Origin: Campylobacter concisus
Lineage (GTDB): Bacteria > Campylobacterota > Campylobacteria > Campylobacterales > Campylobacteraceae
Assembly: GCA_002092835.1 (NCBI GenBank)
Contig: LVWL01000017.1
Coordinates: 1 to 64,000, forward strand
Reading direction: 5' to 3'
Length of the DNA stretch: 64,000 nucleotides
Part shown: positions 37,477-46,770 of the stretch, in pieces
Layout: each line of letters opens with the position of its first letter
How positions within the stretch are numbered: the first letter of the stretch is position 1
The notes under the pieces: model-generated
Database searches by the model: none
What the model was told of the DNA's origin: nothing
The model's input: only the letters and a program-made list of their open reading frames with translations
Translations under genes and position numbers: made by a program

Positions 37477-38539
37477 TTTTTGATAAATCCTGCGATAACA
37501 TCGCCTATCCCACTAGTTGAGCAGATCTCAACTGCGTTAAATGCAGCGATATCTTTTGTTCTGTACCCATTGGCTAGTGTAGTTTTTACAGCATTTTCTA
37601 TGGCGTCTGCTGCCTCGCTCTCACCAAATGCGTATCTTAGCATCATCGCCGCACTTAAAATGGTGGCTATTGGATTTGCTATACCCTGCCCTGCGATATC
37701 TGGTGCTGAACCGTGTATCGGCTCGTAAATTCCAACTTTACCGCCCATGCTTGCACTTGGAAGTAGACCTATCGAGCCACAAACCATACTCGCCTCATCA
37801 CTTAAAATGTCGCCAAATAAATTTTCAGTAAGGATGACGTCAAAATTCGCTGGGGCTCTTACTAACTGCATCGCCGCGTTATCCACATACATAAAGCTAA
37901 GCTCTACTTCAGGATAGCCCTTTGCTACCTCGCTAGTCACCTCGCGCCAAAGCTGACTTGTCTCAAGCACATTTGCCTTATCGACCATGCAGACCTTTTT
38001 CTTGCGAAGCATTGCTGTTTCAAAAGCGATCTTTGCGATGCGCTCGATCTCCATTTTAGAATAAACCATAGTATTAAACGCTCTATCTTCGCCTTTTTCT
38101 CTAGGCTGGCCAAAATAAAGCCCACCAGTTAGCTCACGAACAACGACAAAATCTACGCCTTTTAGAACTTCTGGCTTTAGAGTACTAGCATTCACCAGCT
38201 CATCAAAAACGATAGCTGGGCGTAAATTTGCATAAGCTTCTAGCTCTTTTCTGATCTTTAAAAGTCCGCTCTCTGGCCTAAGATGCTTGGTAGACTATCC
38301 CATTTTTCTCCGCCGATCGCACCAAATAGCACAGCATCAGAGCTTAGAGCAGCGCTTAACGTCTCATCTGGCAAAGGCACACCAAATACATCATATGCAG
38401 AGCCACCCATAAGCTTATAGTCGTACTCGAATTTCATACCAAACTCAGTACTTACTACATCTAGAATTTTTATCGCTTCGTCGATTATTTCAGGACCGAT
38501 ACCATCGCCCTTTATAACACAAATTTTATACTTTTTCAT
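37473..38539 (-). pseudogene. leuB: 3-isopropylmalate dehydrogenase, split by one frameshift
   Basis: The first frame reads KKYKICVIKGDGIGPEIIDE...[17 protein letters not shown]-stop. The second carries [20 protein letters not shown] to the C-terminus. Adding one base at C38286 (G on the coding strand) restores [20 protein letters not shown] and a 355-residue LeuB. It oxidises and decarboxylates 3-isopropylmalate in leucine synthesis. It overlaps leuD and the TPR-like gene by 4 nt each. The break is a single lost base and probably artefactual. Confidence 0.92.
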
Positions 38540-39027
38540 TTTTGTTCCATCTTTGCTTTTGCATATTCTATAAGTCCACCAGCATTTAAAAGCTCTTGCA
38601 TAAAAGGCGGTATAGGGCTAAATTTATACTCTTTGCCACTGGTTAAATTTACGATCACACCGTTATCAACATCTATTTTTAGCTTATCACCAGCGTTTAT
38701 CTCATCTGTTTCTTTTATCTCAAGTATCAAAAGTCCTGTGTTAAAGCTATTTCTATAAAATATTCTCGCGTAGCTTTTAGCTATCACCGCGCCAATGCCA
38801 GCAGCTTTAAGTGCGATAGGAGCGTGCTCACGAGAGCTACCACAGCCAAAATTTTCGCCTGCCACGATGATGTCGCCTTTATCTATCTTGGTACTAAAAT
38901 TAGGATCAGCATCTTCCATAATATGCTTTGCTAAAATGTTTTCGTCGGAGGTGTTTAAGTATCTAGCAGCAATGATGATATCAGTATCGATATTATCGCC
39001 AAATTTCCAAACCTTGCCTTCTTTCAT
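38536..39027 (-). CDS. leuD: 3-isopropylmalate dehydratase small subunit
   Basis: About 163 residues, starting MKEGKVWKFGDNIDTDII; the start has AAAGG upstream, and a longer in-frame start at 39069 is rejected. The family signature GENFGCGSSREHAPIAL lies near residue 70. It forms isopropylmalate isomerase with LeuC; leuC is not in this window. It leads the leuD-leuB-TPR-CiaD-like-cca operon. Confidence 0.92.
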   Translation of the reverse strand: MKEGKVWKFGDNIDTDIIIAARYLNTSDENILAKHIMEDADPNFSTKIDKGDIIVAGENFGCGSSREHAPIALKAAGIGAVIAKSYARIFYRNSFNTGLLILEIKETDEINAGDKLKIDVDNGVIVNLTSGKEYKFSPIPPFMQELLNAGGLIEYAKAKMEQK

Positions 39028-39137
39028 CTTTAACCTTTTGTTATGTAAATTTGAGCTGATTTTAGCCAAAAGTAACTAAATAATTCATCAAATCACAAAT
39101 AAAGTCTGCGATTTAAACGGCTAAAGGGCAAGGCAAA

Positions 39138-39152
39138 GGGCGTTAAACGCCC
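39138..39152 (-). terminator. Stem-loop at the end of the SQR-associated operon
   Basis: GGGCGTTAAACGCCC is a perfect 7-bp stem just beyond the stop codon of the first YgaP-like gene on the minus strand. The following minus-strand T-tract is short (TTT). Confidence 0.55.
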
Positions 39153-39155
39153 CTT

Positions 39156-39338
39156 TTATTTTTTTAAATTTAAAGAACACCTGCCTAGGAATTTACACGC
39201 CGGGCAAAAACCCGTAACGCCGACGATAATCGGGATTAACCCGATTAACGCCCAGTAGCTCTCGTAAAAATACCAAACTACCGCCATAAAAACTAGCCCT
39301 AGTACGACCCTAATAATTCTACTTTTCACGCTTACCAT
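39156..39338 (-). CDS. DUF2892/YgaP-like transmembrane protein, 60 residues
   Basis: Two hydrophobic helices around residues 9-25 and 28-42, then a CPACKFLGRC cysteine-rich turn near the C-terminus. This is the YgaP-type transmembrane domain (DUF2892), which in YgaP is fused to a rhodanese; here it stands alone. It lies 4 nt downstream of a second, related small gene and downstream of the SQR gene, so a link to sulfur handling is likely. GC-rich codons set it apart from flanking leu genes. Confidence 0.8.
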   Translation of the reverse strand: MVSVKSRIIRVVLGLVFMAVVWYFYESYWALIGLIPIIVGVTGFCPACKFLGRCSLNLKK

Positions 39339-39342
39339 ATTT

Positions 39343-39504
39343 TTACCTTTTCTTAAAAATTTTATAAAGCGGGCAGTAGCCGTAATATCCCGTTAAAAGC
39401 GGAATTAGCCCGACCGTCCACAACCAGCAGTCGCAAATAAATCCGAAAATAAAAAACCAAATCGCCGCTATAATCAAACGTATAGTTTTATCTAAAACGC
39501 TCAT
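39343..39504 (-). CDS. Second DUF2892/YgaP-like protein, 53 residues
   Basis: From an ATG at 39504, with AAGGAG 5 nt upstream, a 53-residue protein starts MSVLDKTIRLIIAAIWFFIF, carries CDCW and the GYYGYCPLYKIF turn, and ends FKKR. It is a shorter relative of its downstream neighbour, including the helix-turn-Cys-Pro pattern, probably a tandem duplicate. It starts 10 nt after the SQR-like gene stop, in one operon. Confidence 0.75.
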   Translation of the reverse strand: MSVLDKTIRLIIAAIWFFIFGFICDCWLWTVGLIPLLTGYYGYCPLYKIFKKR

Positions 39505-39514
39505 TTTATCTCCT

Positions 39515-40852
39515 TTAAGCCAAAGCTTTTAGTATTCCGTTCATAACCATAGGTTTAAATCCGTAAATTTTAACCAGCCAACTCATGTAGCTCTCTCTGG
39601 TAGCGCCGAAGCACTCTAACGTCGGAGCCGTTCCCTCCCAGTCGAACTCTACCATTATGGCCTTGCCGTATTTGGTGATAAAAGGGCAAGCCGTATATCC
39701 GGTAAATTTCTCGCTAGGTTCTCGTCCTTTTATCGTATCGGCTAAATTTTTAGCTAAGATCGGATACATTTTCCTAACGCTAGCCCCCGTTTTACCAGCC
39801 GCAAATCCGCAAATATCGCCGATACCGAATATATTTTTAAATTTTGTACTTTGCAGGCTGTATTTATCGACGGCTAAAAAATTTAGCTTGTCACCCTCTT
39901 TGGTTAGGCCGGCGCGAGCTAAAATTTCGCTTCCTTTTTGCTTAGGCGGCAAGTGAAGCCAGTCGTATTTTACATCGATTAGCTCGGACGCGATTTTATC
40001 TTCGCCGTTTTGCCTATACGCCGTCCAAAACTCGAAAGTAGCGGTATTTGAGCTTTTATCGACGGCTACAATTTGGTGGCGAAGATTAAATTTTATCTTT
40101 CTTTTTATCATTATTTGAGTCATCGCCGCGGCATAAGTCGGATCGCCGAAAAGCTTGCCGCCGCCGACGTAAAGATTAACGCTGCCTTTATCGCGGTTGC
40201 CGGCCAACCTCAGCCTATCTTCACTCATACATGTTACTTTTTTATTAGCGCCGCTGCATTTCATCGGGGTTTTTTGATCGCAAAATACCGCTGCGCCGCC
40301 GTTTTGAGAGAATTTTTTCATCAGCTCGTTGCTCTTTACGGCGCCTTGTAGAGTGTAGACGGAGGATATGTTGCCGCTCGTATCGTTAATATCCTCTAAG
40401 CTCAGACCTTTAACGGCCTCAAAGTCGTATTCCACGCCGCTTGCCACGATTAGATAATCATACCCCAGCTCGCTCCCGTCGTCTAGGACGAGTAGATTGG
40501 CTTCGGGCTTTATCTCCGATACGTTTTTGCGTATCCACTCGGCTCCTTGCGGGATATAATCCGCTTTTTCGTAAACGACGTCGCTAGCTTCGTAGATTCC
40601 GACGGCGATTAGCGTAAAGCCCGGCTGATAGTAAAATTTCTCGTCTTTATCCACGAGAATTACCTTGGCGTTAGGCATATCTCTTCTAAGTTTAGCCGCC
40701 AACGCGATACCGCTAAGTCCCGCGCCCATTATGACGATTTTAGAATTTATATCGTCGTTTTCGTCGCCCGTTGCCGAGCAACCGCTCATACTAGCAGCTA
40801 GTCCCGCGGCCCCCATTAGCTTTAAAGCGTCTCTTCTTTGCAGTCCTTTCAT
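39515..40852 (-). CDS. Sulfide:quinone oxidoreductase-like flavoprotein with Tat-type leader
   Basis: A 445-residue FAD enzyme. The leader QRRDALKLMGAAGLA is twin-arginine and ends MSGC, a possible lipobox. The FAD motif VIMGAGLSG lies near residue 40. Two blocks point to SQR of the eukaryotic/type II branch: TPMKCSGANKKV near 200 and TACPFITKYGKAIMVEFD near 390, each with one of the redox Cys. A third Cys block VTCMSED follows the first. SQR moves electrons from sulfide to quinone and makes sulfane sulfur or polysulfide. The export signal puts it on the periplasmic side. It is divergent from host codon usage. The YgaP-like genes follow. Confidence 0.8.
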   Translation of the reverse strand: MKGLQRRDALKLMGAAGLAASMSGCSATGDENDDINSKIVIMGAGLSGIALAAKLRRDMPNAKVILVDKDEKFYYQPGFTLIAVGIYEASDVVYEKADYIPQGAEWIRKNVSEIKPEANLLVLDDGSELGYDYLIVASGVEYDFEAVKGLSLEDINDTSGNISSVYTLQGAVKSNELMKKFSQNGGAAVFCDQKTPMKCSGANKKVTCMSEDRLRLAGNRDKGSVNLYVGGGKLFGDPTYAAAMTQIMIKRKIKFNLRHQIVAVDKSSNTATFEFWTAYRQNGEDKIASELIDVKYDWLHLPPKQKGSEILARAGLTKEGDKLNFLAVDKYSLQSTKFKNIFGIGDICGFAAGKTGASVRKMYPILAKNLADTIKGREPSEKFTGYTACPFITKYGKAIMVEFDWEGTAPTLECFGATRESYMSWLVKIYGFKPMVMNGILKALA

Positions 40853-40908
40853 AAATTCTCCTTTTAAACGAGTTTATGAAATGCTACATAAAAAAGGCCG
40901 CTCTCTCC

Positions 40909-40921
40909 GTAACAAAGTTAC
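40909..40921. promoter_or_regulatory. Candidate Crp/Fnr-type operator upstream of the SQR gene
   Basis: GTAACAAAGTTAC is a palindrome with perfect 5-bp arms. It sits about 25 nt upstream of a TATGTA -10-like hexamer (40885-40890) read toward the SQR gene, near the place expected for an activator that touches RNA polymerase. The same motif occurs at 41593-41605. Confidence 0.6.
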
Positions 40922-40936
40922 TTTAAAACGAGAATT

Positions 40937-41581
40937 TTAAGAAACTAGCCTTATTTCGCCGCGACTTTGCGTTATTTGTCCGCTTCTCTCAAGCTCTTTT
41001 AGCACCCTAGATACCGCCTCTCTAGCGCTTCCTAGATGATTCGCCAGCTCTTCGTGAGTTATTTTTATAAAATTTTCGTTTAGATTTTCGATGCTTTGAG
41101 ATAAAAAATTCATAATCCGCGCCGAAAGCGGTAAAAACAAAGCCTGTTCCATAACGTTTATGGTTCTAGCAAACCGATCGGCTACGATTTTTAGAGTAAA
41201 ATTTAAAATGCTCGGATATTTTTCTTTAAGAGGTTTGTAAATTCGCGCCGGAATAACGATGATCTCGCTATCTTGCTCGATTTCGACGCTTACTTTATTT
41301 TCTAGCGAATTTATAGAACACGTATCGCACAGCACGCAGCTCTCGTCTTTAGTTAGCCTAAATATCGTTATTTCCTTTGCGCTAGACGACACGAACGCCC
41401 TTAAAACGCCTTTTAGTATAAAGATAAATCCAAAGCAATCGTTTCCGGAGTAAAATATATCGCCCTTTTTTACGGTTTTTAGATACGCGTTAGCAAAGAT
41501 CGCATTTAGATCCTCGCTTGCTAGATCGAAACTATTGGTAAATCTCTCGCGCAAAATTTCTTTTAACTCTTCGCTTAGCAT
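40937..41581 (-). CDS. Crp/Fnr-family transcription regulator with CxxCxxC motif
   Basis: A 214-residue regulator. An N-terminal cyclic-nucleotide-binding-like beta-roll is followed by a long dimer helix near 110-140 and a C-terminal winged helix (EELANHLGSAREAVSRVLKEL). The effector domain carries SCVLCDTCSINSL, a CxxCxxC triad near residue 80. This is not the N-terminal Fe-S pattern of Fnr, and it suggests thiol or sulfur sensing, by inference. It lies between the SQR gene and the divergent transporter, with the same palindromic motif on both sides. Confidence 0.8.
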   Translation of the reverse strand: MLSEELKEILRERFTNSFDLASEDLNAIFANAYLKTVKKGDIFYSGNDCFGFIFILKGVLRAFVSSSAKEITIFRLTKDESCVLCDTCSINSLENKVSVEIEQDSEIIVIPARIYKPLKEKYPSILNFTLKIVADRFARTINVMEQALFLPLSARIMNFLSQSIENLNENFIKITHEELANHLGSAREAVSRVLKELERSGQITQSRGEIRLVS

Positions 41582-41592
41582 TTTGCCCTTTC

Positions 41593-41605
41593 GTGACTTC
41601 GTTAC
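41593..41605. promoter_or_regulatory. Candidate operator between the regulator and the TDT transporter
   Basis: GTGACTTCGTTAC matches the reverse complement of the 40909 motif at 11 of 13 positions (GTAAC-N3-GTTAC type). It lies 12 nt before the regulator start and about 29 nt upstream of TAATAT (41628-41633), a -10-like box facing the transporter, which would place it near -41. It could activate the transporter and repress the regulator. Confidence 0.6.
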
Positions 41606-41664
41606 AAAAATTTAACCTTATTATAGGTAATATTGCATAAAAATTTAATACGAAAAGAAAAACA

Positions 41665-42624
41665 ATGCACGATGTTAAGAAAAACGACTCGCAAAGCAAA
41701 ATAAAATCGCTGCCGATTATGCTTTTCGCCGGTACTATGGGGCTTGGAGGGCTTTGCGCGGCCTATAAGAAACTAAGCAAAATATTTGATTTACCCGGCG
41801 AGATATTCTCGGCGCTTAGAACGCTAGACTGCACGGTATTTTGCCTACTTTCGGCGTTTTATCTCTTTAAGCTTTTAAAATTTAAAGAAGAGGTAAAGGC
41901 CGAATTTTCGCACCCTATAAAGATAAATTTTTTCGGCGGATTTATCATCTCGCTTTTTCTTTTAGCTCTGGCCTACAAAGACGCACCGCGACTATACTAC
42001 TCGCTTTTTTACGCGGCTTTAGGCTTGCAAACGATTTTTACGCTTTACGTAATTTCTTTTTGGATCGACGAAAAATTCGATATCGCGACGCTAAATCCGG
42101 CATGGTTTATCCCCGTAGTGGGCAACTTGCTAATCCCGATCATAGCCGAAAAATCTCAAGCGATCTGGTATTATTTTAGTTTGGGGCTATTTTTCTGGAT
42201 TATTTTATTCGCCGTTATATTTTACAGGCTAGTCTTTTACGATAAGTTAGCCGACAAATTCGTCCCGACGCTAGTCATTACGCTAGCGCCGCCGGCTATG
42301 GCGTTTTTGGGATATGTAAAATTAACCGAGCAATTCGATGCTTTTGCGGCGATACTGCTTAATATAAACGTATTTTTCGCGGCGCTTATACTTTTTTCGT
42401 ATAAAAGATTTATTAAACTCAAATTCGCCCTATCGTGGTGGGCTTTTACCTTCCCGACGGCCGCTAGCTCCATAGCGTTTTTAAAAGCTTACGAAATTAC
42501 GCAAAGCGATTTTTATTTAGTTTTAGGAGTCGGCGCTTTTGCGGCTCTAGTCGCTTCGATTTTGATAGTCGGATTTTTAACGGCTAAATCTATAATAAAC
42601 GGCGAAATTTTTTCAGAAAAATAA
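41665..42624 (+). CDS. TDT/TehA-family membrane transporter
   Basis: A 319-residue protein with about ten hydrophobic segments in the tellurite-resistance/dicarboxylate transporter (TDT) layout, including the GTMGLGGLCAAY start and the mid-protein LNPAWFIPVVGNLLIPI. The family contains TehA, malate uptake proteins and sulfite exporters (Ssu1). The sulfide-linked neighbours make sulfite or another sulfur oxyanion an attractive guess, not a demonstrated one. Codon use matches the island, not the host genes. Confidence 0.8.
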   Translation: MHDVKKNDSQSKIKSLPIMLFAGTMGLGGLCAAYKKLSKIFDLPGEIFSALRTLDCTVFCLLSAFYLFKLLKFKEEVKAEFSHPIKINFFGGFIISLFLLALAYKDAPRLYYSLFYAALGLQTIFTLYVISFWIDEKFDIATLNPAWFIPVVGNLLIPIIAEKSQAIWYYFSLGLFFWIILFAVIFYRLVFYDKLADKFVPTLVITLAPPAMAFLGYVKLTEQFDAFAAILLNINVFFAALILFSYKRFIKLKFALSWWAFTFPTAASSIAFLKAYEITQSDFYLVLGVGAFAALVASILIVGFLTAKSIINGEIFSEK

Positions 42625-42644
42625 CCTTAGCTCAAAAATTTACT

Positions 42645-43496
42645 TTAGTAGTATTCATAGCTGATTTCCAGCTTTTTATATAGGCCGATTTCCGTTATGT
42701 CGCCGTTTTCGTAGTATTTGTCCGTGGGCTTAAATTTGACCGAGGTTTTATGCGTCAAATTTCCCCGCTCGTCCCTGCTTATATCCTTAAACTGCAAGAT
42801 TTGCCCGATTTTTGCCTCAGATCCGAAGTAATTTACCGACGTATACTCCATCTCGTCGCCGTTTGCGGCGTAGTAATAAACCCATTTTGAGCCCGGGGCT
42901 TGCGTGATTTTTTCGTATTCGCCGTTTGGCTTGCGCTCGAAGCTTATCTCTATGCCGTGGCGCGGCTCCATATTATTTTCTATCCGCGTTAAAACGCCCT
43001 TTTCGTCGTAGACGTAGCTATCGTCCGTCACTAGCGTCCCACCCGAATACGCCGCCCAAGCGATCATTTTGCCGTCCTTGCTGTAAGTGGTTTTCTCCGT
43101 GCGGGGGTAAAATTTATCCTCCACATGCTGTTCTTTGGCTGTCGCGACTAAATTTTCGCCGTCAAATTCGTATTCGTAGAGATAAACGGCGCTATCTTGG
43201 TATTTTTTGCGTATTAGCCCGTCTTTGCCGTATTCAAACAAAACCGAGCCGTTTGGTACGCCGTTTATGTGCTCGGTTTCTTGCAGTATATAGCCGTTTT
43301 CATTAAACTCCGTCCGCTTCACGCGCGTATTTTCTAGCGTCCCGGAGCCATCCATTGAGTATTCGTACTCCGTAGCCGCCATACTTTTGACCTCGCCTTT
43401 TAGATCTTTTTTGTTCCAGTCGCTTTCTGGTAAAACGGCCGAGTTTAGATAGCAAACCGCCGATGCCGCCGCTAAAATAGCTTTTAAAATTTTCAT
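42645..43496 (-). CDS. Exported protein with YD-repeat-like strands
   Basis: A 283-residue protein with a Sec signal peptide (MKILKAILAAASAVCYLNSA). The mature part is built of beta-hairpin units of the type YDEKGVLTRIENNMEPR, EYGKDGLIRKKYQD and NENGYILQET, similar to YD/RHS or MORN-like repeats. It would be periplasmic or surface-located. I assign no function. High GC codons match the adjacent sulfide island; the next gene, beyond a 190-nt gap, is host-like. The gap 43497-43686 holds nothing that I recognise. Confidence 0.65.
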   Translation of the reverse strand: MKILKAILAAASAVCYLNSAVLPESDWNKKDLKGEVKSMAATEYEYSMDGSGTLENTRVKRTEFNENGYILQETEHINGVPNGSVLFEYGKDGLIRKKYQDSAVYLYEYEFDGENLVATAKEQHVEDKFYPRTEKTTYSKDGKMIAWAAYSGGTLVTDDSYVYDEKGVLTRIENNMEPRHGIEISFERKPNGEYEKITQAPGSKWVYYYAANGDEMEYTSVNYFGSEAKIGQILQFKDISRDERGNLTHKTSVKFKPTDKYYENGDITEIGLYKKLEISYEYY

Positions 43497-43686
43497 TTTT
43501 ATCCTTTTTCAAATCACGCAAAGCCTAGATTAATTTAGGTTAAAATTTCGCCTAATTTAGCCCAAAAAGCGACAATACTAATGAAATCCTAGCTTTTACG
43601 AGTTAAAATATATGTTTAAAATCGACTCAAATTTTTAAGCAAGCCTGAGGCGAATTTTCATTTTCGAGTGGTTTATTAACTTAAGA

Positions 43687-44583
43687 CTAAGCTTCATTTA
43701 CCTTTTTAAAAATTTCTCTCATCTCTTCTTCACTCAGTGGCTCAACTAGCACATTTGCCGCATCGATGAATCGGTATTTTTCTTTTGGTAAATTTTTCAT
43801 GAAAGCACCATATTCACACTCACCAAGCACATGTGCATCACTATCTTCCACACCCACTACTAGCGTAAGTATCCAGCGTGAGACCTTGCGTTCACCTAGG
43901 GCTTCTTGTGCTTGCCACGAAGGAGAGGGAGCGTAAGGCAAGATGGTCGGTAAATTTTCACTAAGCGTATATGCACCAAAAATTTCGTTGCCGTTTTTAT
44001 CTTCGTATAAATTCTCTCTTGCGCTATAAGCGTCAAGGTACTGCACCTGCCTCATCATCTCATCAAATTTAGCCACAGGGCTGGCACTTGCAAAAATTTC
44101 ATCTATCATAACCGCGTCAAACGCCACGTCACGCTCCACGCCATAGATATAAAGCGTTTGATTTTTCTCTTTTGCGTCCTTTAGAGCTTCAAGCCCCCAC
44201 ATTATGTCAGCTTCATAATCAAATTTTAAAATTTGCTCGCTATCGTAAATTTCTTCATTGTCGCGCTCTATTTTCGAGCCGGTTTGGGCTGAGAGCTTTG
44301 AGAGTAGTTCAAGCGCGATCTGCCAGTCGCCAACGCCGCTTGGAGTGCAGACTCGAACGATATATTTTCCATCTTCATAGTTTAGCTCAAAGCCACGAGC
44401 ACTTTTCTCCCAAATTCCTGCGATCATCACGTCAGCACCAAGCTCATTTGCGCCTGGCTCTTCTTGTTTGCCATTAAAAAAGAAAAGTCCCCCGACAAGC
44501 CCTGAAATTTCACGCTCGCTTAGCGCCTTTTCATATCCGCCCAAAAGCTTCTTTTTATTTTTTACCTTAAATGTTACGCTCAT
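43687..44583 (-). CDS. DUF4299-family protein
   Basis: About 298 residues, starting MSVTFKVKNKKKLLGGYEKA. The start is chosen for AAAGGAG 6 nt upstream; a longer in-frame start at 44625 lacks it. It is an acidic cytoplasmic protein with SARGFELNYEDGKYIVRV and the long helix-rich C-terminus typical of DUF4299. Function is unknown. It lies just downstream of the lysE-like gene, 10 nt away. Confidence 0.75.
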   Translation of the reverse strand: MSVTFKVKNKKKLLGGYEKALSEREISGLVGGLFFFNGKQEEPGANELGADVMIAGIWEKSARGFELNYEDGKYIVRVCTPSGVGDWQIALELLSKLSAQTGSKIERDNEEIYDSEQILKFDYEADIMWGLEALKDAKEKNQTLYIYGVERDVAFDAVMIDEIFASASPVAKFDEMMRQVQYLDAYSARENLYEDKNGNEIFGAYTLSENLPTILPYAPSPSWQAQEALGERKVSRWILTLVVGVEDSDAHVLGECEYGAFMKNLPKEKYRFIDAANVLVEPLSEEEMREIFKKVNEA

Positions 44584-44593
44584 AAATTCTCCT

Positions 44594-45193
44594 TTATCTA
44601 AATAGCAAAAGTATGCCGATGCCACAGACTATAACGGCGGTGCAAATTTCAAGTAGTCTTAGGTGTATTTGTAAAAATTTCTTTAGCATAGCTCCGCCAA
44701 GAGCATAGACGCTAAGCGAGCAAAACTCGATAAAAACGAGCGTAACCGTGATAGAGAGTATGCGCGGCAGGCTAAAAGGATCGTTTGCATCCAAAAAAGT
44801 CGGCAGCAAGGCGGAGAGAAAAATCCATGCCTTAGGATTTGAGATACAGACCACGGCGCCGTTTAAAAACATCTGCTTTTTGCTCGGCAGCTGCGAGACC
44901 TTCGTGATACTAAGCTGCCCCTTGCTAAAAAACAGCATAGCGCCCAGATACAGCAGATAAAGCCCCGCGATGACGTTTAAAACCTTAAACGCGAAACTAT
45001 AATGCGCCAAAACGGCGCCCACTCCCAGCATACAGCAAATACCCACGAAGGCCAGAGAGGCGAGCTGCCCCGACATCATCGGCAGCGCGCGCACGTAGCC
45101 TAGGCTCATGCCGATACTCATCGCATAGGTCATGTTGATGCCTGGCATTAGCGAGATAGGAGCAAGCGTGGCGAAAAAGAGTAAGAAGTCCAT
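44594..45193 (-). CDS. LysE-family amino-acid exporter
   Basis: A 199-residue membrane protein with six hydrophobic segments. SLMPGINMTYAMSIGMSLGY is the N-terminal LysE/RhtB signature, and NGAVVCISNPKAWIFLSALLP is the second one. It would export amino acids or related compounds. Codons are GC-rich (GCC, GCG, CTG-type wobble) compared with neighbouring ansA and the DUF4299 gene, which suggests separate acquisition. Confidence 0.88.
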   Translation of the reverse strand: MDFLLFFATLAPISLMPGINMTYAMSIGMSLGYVRALPMMSGQLASLAFVGICCMLGVGAVLAHYSFAFKVLNVIAGLYLLYLGAMLFFSKGQLSITKVSQLPSKKQMFLNGAVVCISNPKAWIFLSALLPTFLDANDPFSLPRILSITVTLVFIEFCSLSVYALGGAMLKKFLQIHLRLLEICTAVIVCGIGILLLFR

Positions 45194-45278
45194 AAAAAGC
45201 CTTGAAATTTAGCTAACAAATATAAAAATTTAAGCTATAAATCAGATCCAGCGATCAAATTTATAGTTTAAATTTAAA

Positions 45279-45296
45279 AGGCGGACTAAGCCGCCT
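45279..45296. terminator. Terminator of ansA
   Basis: AGGCGG (45279-45284) and CCGCCT (45291-45296) form a 6-bp GC-rich stem with a 6-nt loop. On the minus strand it lies just past the ansA stop and is followed by TTTT. The plus strand also has a T7 tract. Confidence 0.85.
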
Positions 45297-45302
45297 CTTT
45301 TT

Positions 45303-46364
<1,062 letters not shown>

Positions 46365-46434
46365 TTAAAATTTGCAAAGTCATTATAATGCCATTTATTT
46401 AAAAAAATTATTAACTTCTAAATTTTATATTTAT

Positions 46435-46770
46435 TTAAAAAATTCTTATCAAAAACATATAAATTCCGGTTGAAATAACTATGCTAAGAAGGGTATTTTT
46501 AAATTTTAAATGCATCAAAATAGCTGTAAAAACTGCTGCTATCTCGCTTAAGCCGTATGGAGACTCGCTAAATTTCGTATCTTTTAAGCCGTAGCAGACC
46601 AAAACGACCATTATCATCATGCCCATATGCTTCTCAATGGCGTCTAAATAATGGTTTGACTTATGGTTTTTCAGAGCATAAAACGGCGTTGCCCTCGTTA
46701 TAAAAGTAGCCAAGGCACTTAAGAGCACCGCCACAAAAAGAACCATCTCGTTTGAGCTTACACTTATCAA
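46435..46770 (-). CDS. azlD: AzlD-family branched-chain amino acid export subunit
   Basis: A 111-residue protein with four hydrophobic segments and the conserved RATPFYAL region. With AzlC it forms a branched-chain amino acid exporter. Its start overlaps the azlC stop by ATGA, so the two are translationally coupled. Confidence 0.88.
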   Translation of the reverse strand: MISVSSNEMVLFVAVLLSALATFITRATPFYALKNHKSNHYLDAIEKHMGMMIMVVLVCYGLKDTKFSESPYGLSEIAAVFTAILMHLKFKNTLLSIVISTGIYMFLIRIF

